64,000 nucleotides of DNA, taken from assembly GCA_023053685.1 (NCBI GenBank), contig JALIGW010000057.1:1228710-1292709 (forward strand), given 5' to 3'. Within the stretch, counting starts at the first letter, position 1. Each line of letters begins with the position of its first letter. Source of the stretch: Diadophis punctatus similis (Eukaryota > Chordata > Lepidosauria > Squamata > Dipsadidae). The notes under the pieces are model-generated. The model ran no database searches. It was not told the origin of the DNA and saw only the letters and a list, made by a program, of their open reading frames with translations. The position numbers were made by a program, and so were the translations under genes. This document shows positions 61,141-64,000 of the stretch, piece after piece.

Positions 61141-64000
61141 AAATTTTGAAATTAATAATTTATTTATTTATTTATTTTATTTATTAAAATTTCTATGCCG
61201 CCCAACTCCCGGGGGACTCTGGGCGGCTCACAGCAGATATAGAAACACATAAAAAACAATTTTTAAAAGGAGCCATATTAAAATACTATCCATTAAAAAA
61301 CAAACTTTCATTCATACCCTGCCTGCCGGAAGAGCCAAGTTTTTATTGCTTTACGGAAGGCCAGTAGGGTGGGGATGGTCCTGATCTCTGGAGGGAGCTG
61401 GTTCCAAAGGGAGGGGGCTCCCACAGAGAAGGCCCTCCCCCTAGGTCCCGCTAGCCGACATTGTTTGGTCGACGGGACCTGGAGGAGGCCGACTCTGTGG
61501 GCTCTAACCGGTCGTAGGGAGGTATGCGGCAGGATGCGGTCCCGAAGATAACCTGGCCCTGAGCCATGTAGGGCTTTAAAGGTAACGACCAACACCTTAA
61601 ATTGGATCCGGAGACTAATGGGCAGCCAATGCAGCTGGCGGAGGATAGGTGTTACGTGGGTGCATCTAGGTACACCCACCACAGCTCGCGCAGCTGCATT
61701 TTGCACCAATTGCAGTCGCCGGACACTCTTCAAGGGTAGCCCCATGTAGAGCGCATTGCAGTAATCCAGCCGTGAGGTGATAAGGGCATGAGCGACTGTA
61801 AGAAGTGCCTCCTTCTCCAAGTAGGGTCGCAATTGGTGCACAAGACGTACTTGTGCAAAGGTCCCCCTAGCCACAGCTGAAAGATGTTGTTCCAATTTTA
61901 GCTGTGGGTCTAGGAGGACACCCAAATTGCGGACCCGTTCTGAGGGGGCTAATTTCTCCCCCCCAAGAATCAAGGAGGGACAGTTGGTCGAGTCCTTAGG
62001 AGGCAATATCCACAGCCACTCAGTCTTGTCAGGGTTAAGCTTTAGCCGGTTCTTCCCCATCCAGACCCTAACATCGGCCAGGCAGCGGTCCATTACGTCT
62101 ACGGCTTCCCCAAATTGAGACGGGGTGGAGATGTACAACTGGGTATCATCAGCATATTGCTGATACCTCACCCCGTGTCGTCGGATGATCTCACCCAGCG
62201 GCTTCATGTAGATATTAAACAGGATGGGCGAGAGGACCGAGCCCTGTGGCACCCCACATAGTAGGGGCCTAGGGCTCGACCTCTGCCCCCCTGTCAACAC
62301 CGACTGCGTCCTGTCAGAGAGGAAGGAGGAGAACCACTGCAAAACAGTGCCGCCCACCCCCACCTCTCCGAGACGACGCAGAAGGATACCATGGTCAATG
62401 GTATCGAAGGCCGCTGAGAGGTCAAGTAGCACCAGGATAGAGGAATAACCCCCATCCCGGGCTCGCCAGAGATCATCCATCAGGGTGACCAAAGCCGTTT
62501 CCGTACTGTAACCGCGCCTGAAGCCAGATTGAAAGGGATCCAGAAAATCAGTGTCATCCAACAGCCGTAGGAGCTGGAGTGCCACCACTTTCTCAACAAC
62601 CTTCCCCGCGAAGGGAAGGTTGGAGACTGGACGGAAGTTCTTTAAATCCGCTGGGTCCAGGGAAGGCTTCTTGAGGAGGGGCCTCACCACCGCAGCTTTT
62701 AAAGGCTGCGGGACGGACCCCTCTCTCAAAGAAGCGTTGACCAACGCCTGGAGCCAGCCGCGTGAAACCTCCCTGGTGGCCGAAACCAACCAGGAAGGAC
62801 ACGGGTCCAATAAACAAGTGGCTGAGCTCATAGCTCCTATGGCCTTGTCCACATCCTCAGGAGTCACCGGTTCAAACCTATCCCATATAACCGGACTAAG
62901 ACTCGCCCCAGTCATCTCGGCCTGTACTGCCCAATCGGAGTCCAGGTCTGTCCGAATCTGAATGACTTTATCCGCCAGAAACCGAGAAAATTCCTCAGCT
63001 CTACCCTGCAAGGGATCTCCGCCTTCCTCCTTAGCAAGAAGGGTGCGGGTCACCCTAAACAGGGCGGCTGGGCGGGAGTCAGCGGACGCAATAAGAGCGG
63101 AAAAATGCGAACATTTTGCCGCCCTTATCGCCACTAAGTAAGACTTAATGAAAGTTCTTAAAAGTGTCCGGTCAGACTCAGCTTTACTAGATCTCCATCG
63201 TCGCTCTAGGCGTCTCTTGTGGCGCTTCATCTCCCGGAGTTCCTCGGTAAACCAAGGAGCCCTCCTGGATCCACTTCCACGGAGAGGCCGCAAAGGCGCA
63301 ATCCGATCCAGAGCCCCTGCTGCTGCCTGATTCCAGGCCGCAACCAGAGACTCGGACGAACTGTGTACCAGGGATTCAGGTATTTCCCCAAGTTCCCTCT
63401 GGAATCCGTCGGGTTCCATTAGGCGCCTGGGGCGGAACCACTTAATCGGTCCCGCCTCCTTGCGGTGGGGGAGTGGTGCCATGAAATCCAACCTCAGAAG
63501 GAAATGATCTGACCACGACAAGGGTACTGTGACTAAACCCCTCAGCCTCAGATCATCTCTCCACTGCCCCGAGAGAAACACAAGGTCAAGCGTGTGACCA
63601 CCCTCATGAGTCGGACCCTGAACTACTTGGGTCAGGTCCATGGTTGTCATGGAAGCCATGAACTCCTGGACTGCCCCTGAGGCTTCGCCGGGCGATGGCA
63701 GATTAAAATCCCCCAGCACCATCAACCTGGGGAACTCAATCGCCAGCCCTGCAACCGCCTCGAGCAGAACAGGCAGGGCCTTTGCTACGCAGCTAGGAGG
63801 CAGGTACGTTAGCAAAAGGCCCACCTGAACCCCTAGGTCCAACTTCAGAAGGAGAGTCTCACACCCAACAATCTCCGGGGCAGGGCTCCTTCGAGGACAC
63901 AGATTCTGGCGAGCTATAATAGCCACTCCTCCACCCCTTCCCTGGGGTCGCGGCTGATGCTGAACCGAGAACCCATCCGGGCATATCTCCGAAAGGGGCA
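61141..64000 (-). mobile_element. L2 LINE copy 6, intact frame, runs off window
   Basis: (TTTA)n tail at 61155-61190, terminal hairpin at about 61196-61227, 3' UTR to 61307, then ORF2 to the window end. It follows L1-E directly. Confidence 0.95.
61308..64000 (-). CDS. L2 ORF2p: endonuclease-reverse transcriptase (partial at window edge)
   Basis: At least 897 codons without a stop or shift, open across the right edge. From the right: end of the leader and endonuclease ([47 protein letters not shown]), linker with an Arg/Lys-rich stretch (ELREMKRHKRRLERRW), RT ([60 protein letters not shown], active site [12 protein letters not shown] at about 62143-62180), and the C-terminal region ending LAFRKAIKTWLFRQAGYE. 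The protein nicks target DNA and reverse-transcribes L2 RNA. All other L2 copies in the window are broken or truncated, so this one looks youngest. Confidence 0.95.
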   Translation of the reverse strand, partial: PLSEICPDGFSVQHQPRPQGRGGGVAIIARQNLCPRRSPAPEIVGCETLLLKLDLGVQVGLLLTYLPPSCVAKALPVLLEAVAGLAIEFPRLMVLGDFNLPSPGEASGAVQEFMASMTTMDLTQVVQGPTHEGGHTLDLVFLSGQWRDDLRLRGLVTVPLSWSDHFLLRLDFMAPLPHRKEAGPIKWFRPRRLMEPDGFQRELGEIPESLVHSSSESLVAAWNQAAAGALDRIAPLRPLRGSGSRRAPWFTEELREMKRHKRRLERRWRSSKAESDRTLLRTFIKSYLVAIRAAKCSHFSALIASADSRPAALFRVTRTLLAKEEGGDPLQGRAEEFSRFLADKVIQIRTDLDSDWAVQAEMTGASLSPVIWDRFEPVTPEDVDKAIGAMSSATCLLDPCPSWLVSATREVSRGWLQALVNASLREGSVPQPLKAAVVRPLLKKPSLDPADLKNFRPVSNLPFAGKVVEKVVALQLLRLLDDTDFLDPFQSGFRRGYSTETALVTLMDDLWRARDGGYSSILVLLDLSAAFDTIDHGILLRRLGEVGVGGTVLQWFSSFLSDRTQSVLTGGQRSSPRPLLCGVPQGSVLSPILFNIYMKPLGEIIRRHGVRYQQYADDTQLYISTPSQFGEAVDVMDRCLADVRVWMGKNRLKLNPDKTEWLWILPPKDSTNCPSLILGGEKLAPSERVRNLGVLLDPQLKLEQHLSAVARGTFAQVRLVHQLRPYLEKEALLTVAHALITSRLDYCNALYMGLPLKSVRRLQLVQNAAARAVVGVPRCTHVTPILRQLHWLPISLRIQFKVLVVTFKALHGSGPGYLRDRILPHTSLRPVRAHRVGLLQVPSTKQCRLAGPRGRAFSVGAPSLWNQLPPEIRTIPTLLAFRKAIKTWLFRQAGYE

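Overview
ORGANISM. The window looks like nuclear DNA of a squamate reptile, and the repeat mix (several L2-clade LINEs with a GC-rich 3' hairpin and microsatellite tails, CR1, two kinds of L1, chromoviral Ty3/gypsy, Ty1/copia, endogenous retroviruses, many hAT elements, a Sauria-type SINE) would fit a snake. This is inference from repeat families; no complete host gene is present. The only host-gene sequence I recognise is one 87-bp exon of a Groucho/TLE co-repressor, and it sits inside a DNA transposon. LAYOUT. 1-4879: a minus-strand chromoviral gypsy remnant (integrase C-terminus and chromodomain) split by an L2 copy, with a 676-bp hAT element with an exact 8-bp duplication near its 3' end. 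4880-29827: one plus-strand Ty1/copia element (LTR, initiator-Met primer site, gag, zinc knuckle, protease, integrase) cut into many pieces by an L2 copy (itself carrying a solo LTR), an endogenous retrovirus with 495-bp LTRs, a 3.8-kb hAT element, a minus-strand retrovirus with a tRNA-Trp primer site, a 135-bp fold-back element, an L2 tail and a 4.6-kb hAT transposon with an almost intact transposase and the TLE exon. 29828-31300: AT-rich, unresolved. About 31320-46475: one plus-strand CR1 LINE interrupted by a twin-primed (half inverted) L1 that contains its own hAT and L2 insertions, and by a 4.36-kb L2. 46476-52290: several L1 pieces (one 5'-truncated plus-strand insertion with target duplications, one CpG-rich 5' UTR, one reverse transcriptase fragment) and a 310-bp CpG-rich fold-back hAT element. 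52366-53660: reverse transcriptase of a further CR1/Rex-like LINE. 53661-55650: mostly non-coding with SINE pieces and an L2 tail. 55660-58735: gypsy gag on plus, then a second chromoviral gypsy on minus (LTR, chromodomain, integrase, RNase H). 58737-61140: an internally deleted L1 keeping ORF1. 61141-64000: an L2 element whose reading frame (endonuclease plus reverse transcriptase) is open to the window edge and has no break. HOW IT WORKS TOGETHER. The sequence is a layered record of insertions. Target-site duplications and reading frames that resume exactly across insertions (for example the copia gag at 19825/22968, and CR1 ORF1 at 33045/38868) give the insertion order. The two youngest-looking coding units are the L2 at 61308-64000 and the hAT transposase at 27090-29045.
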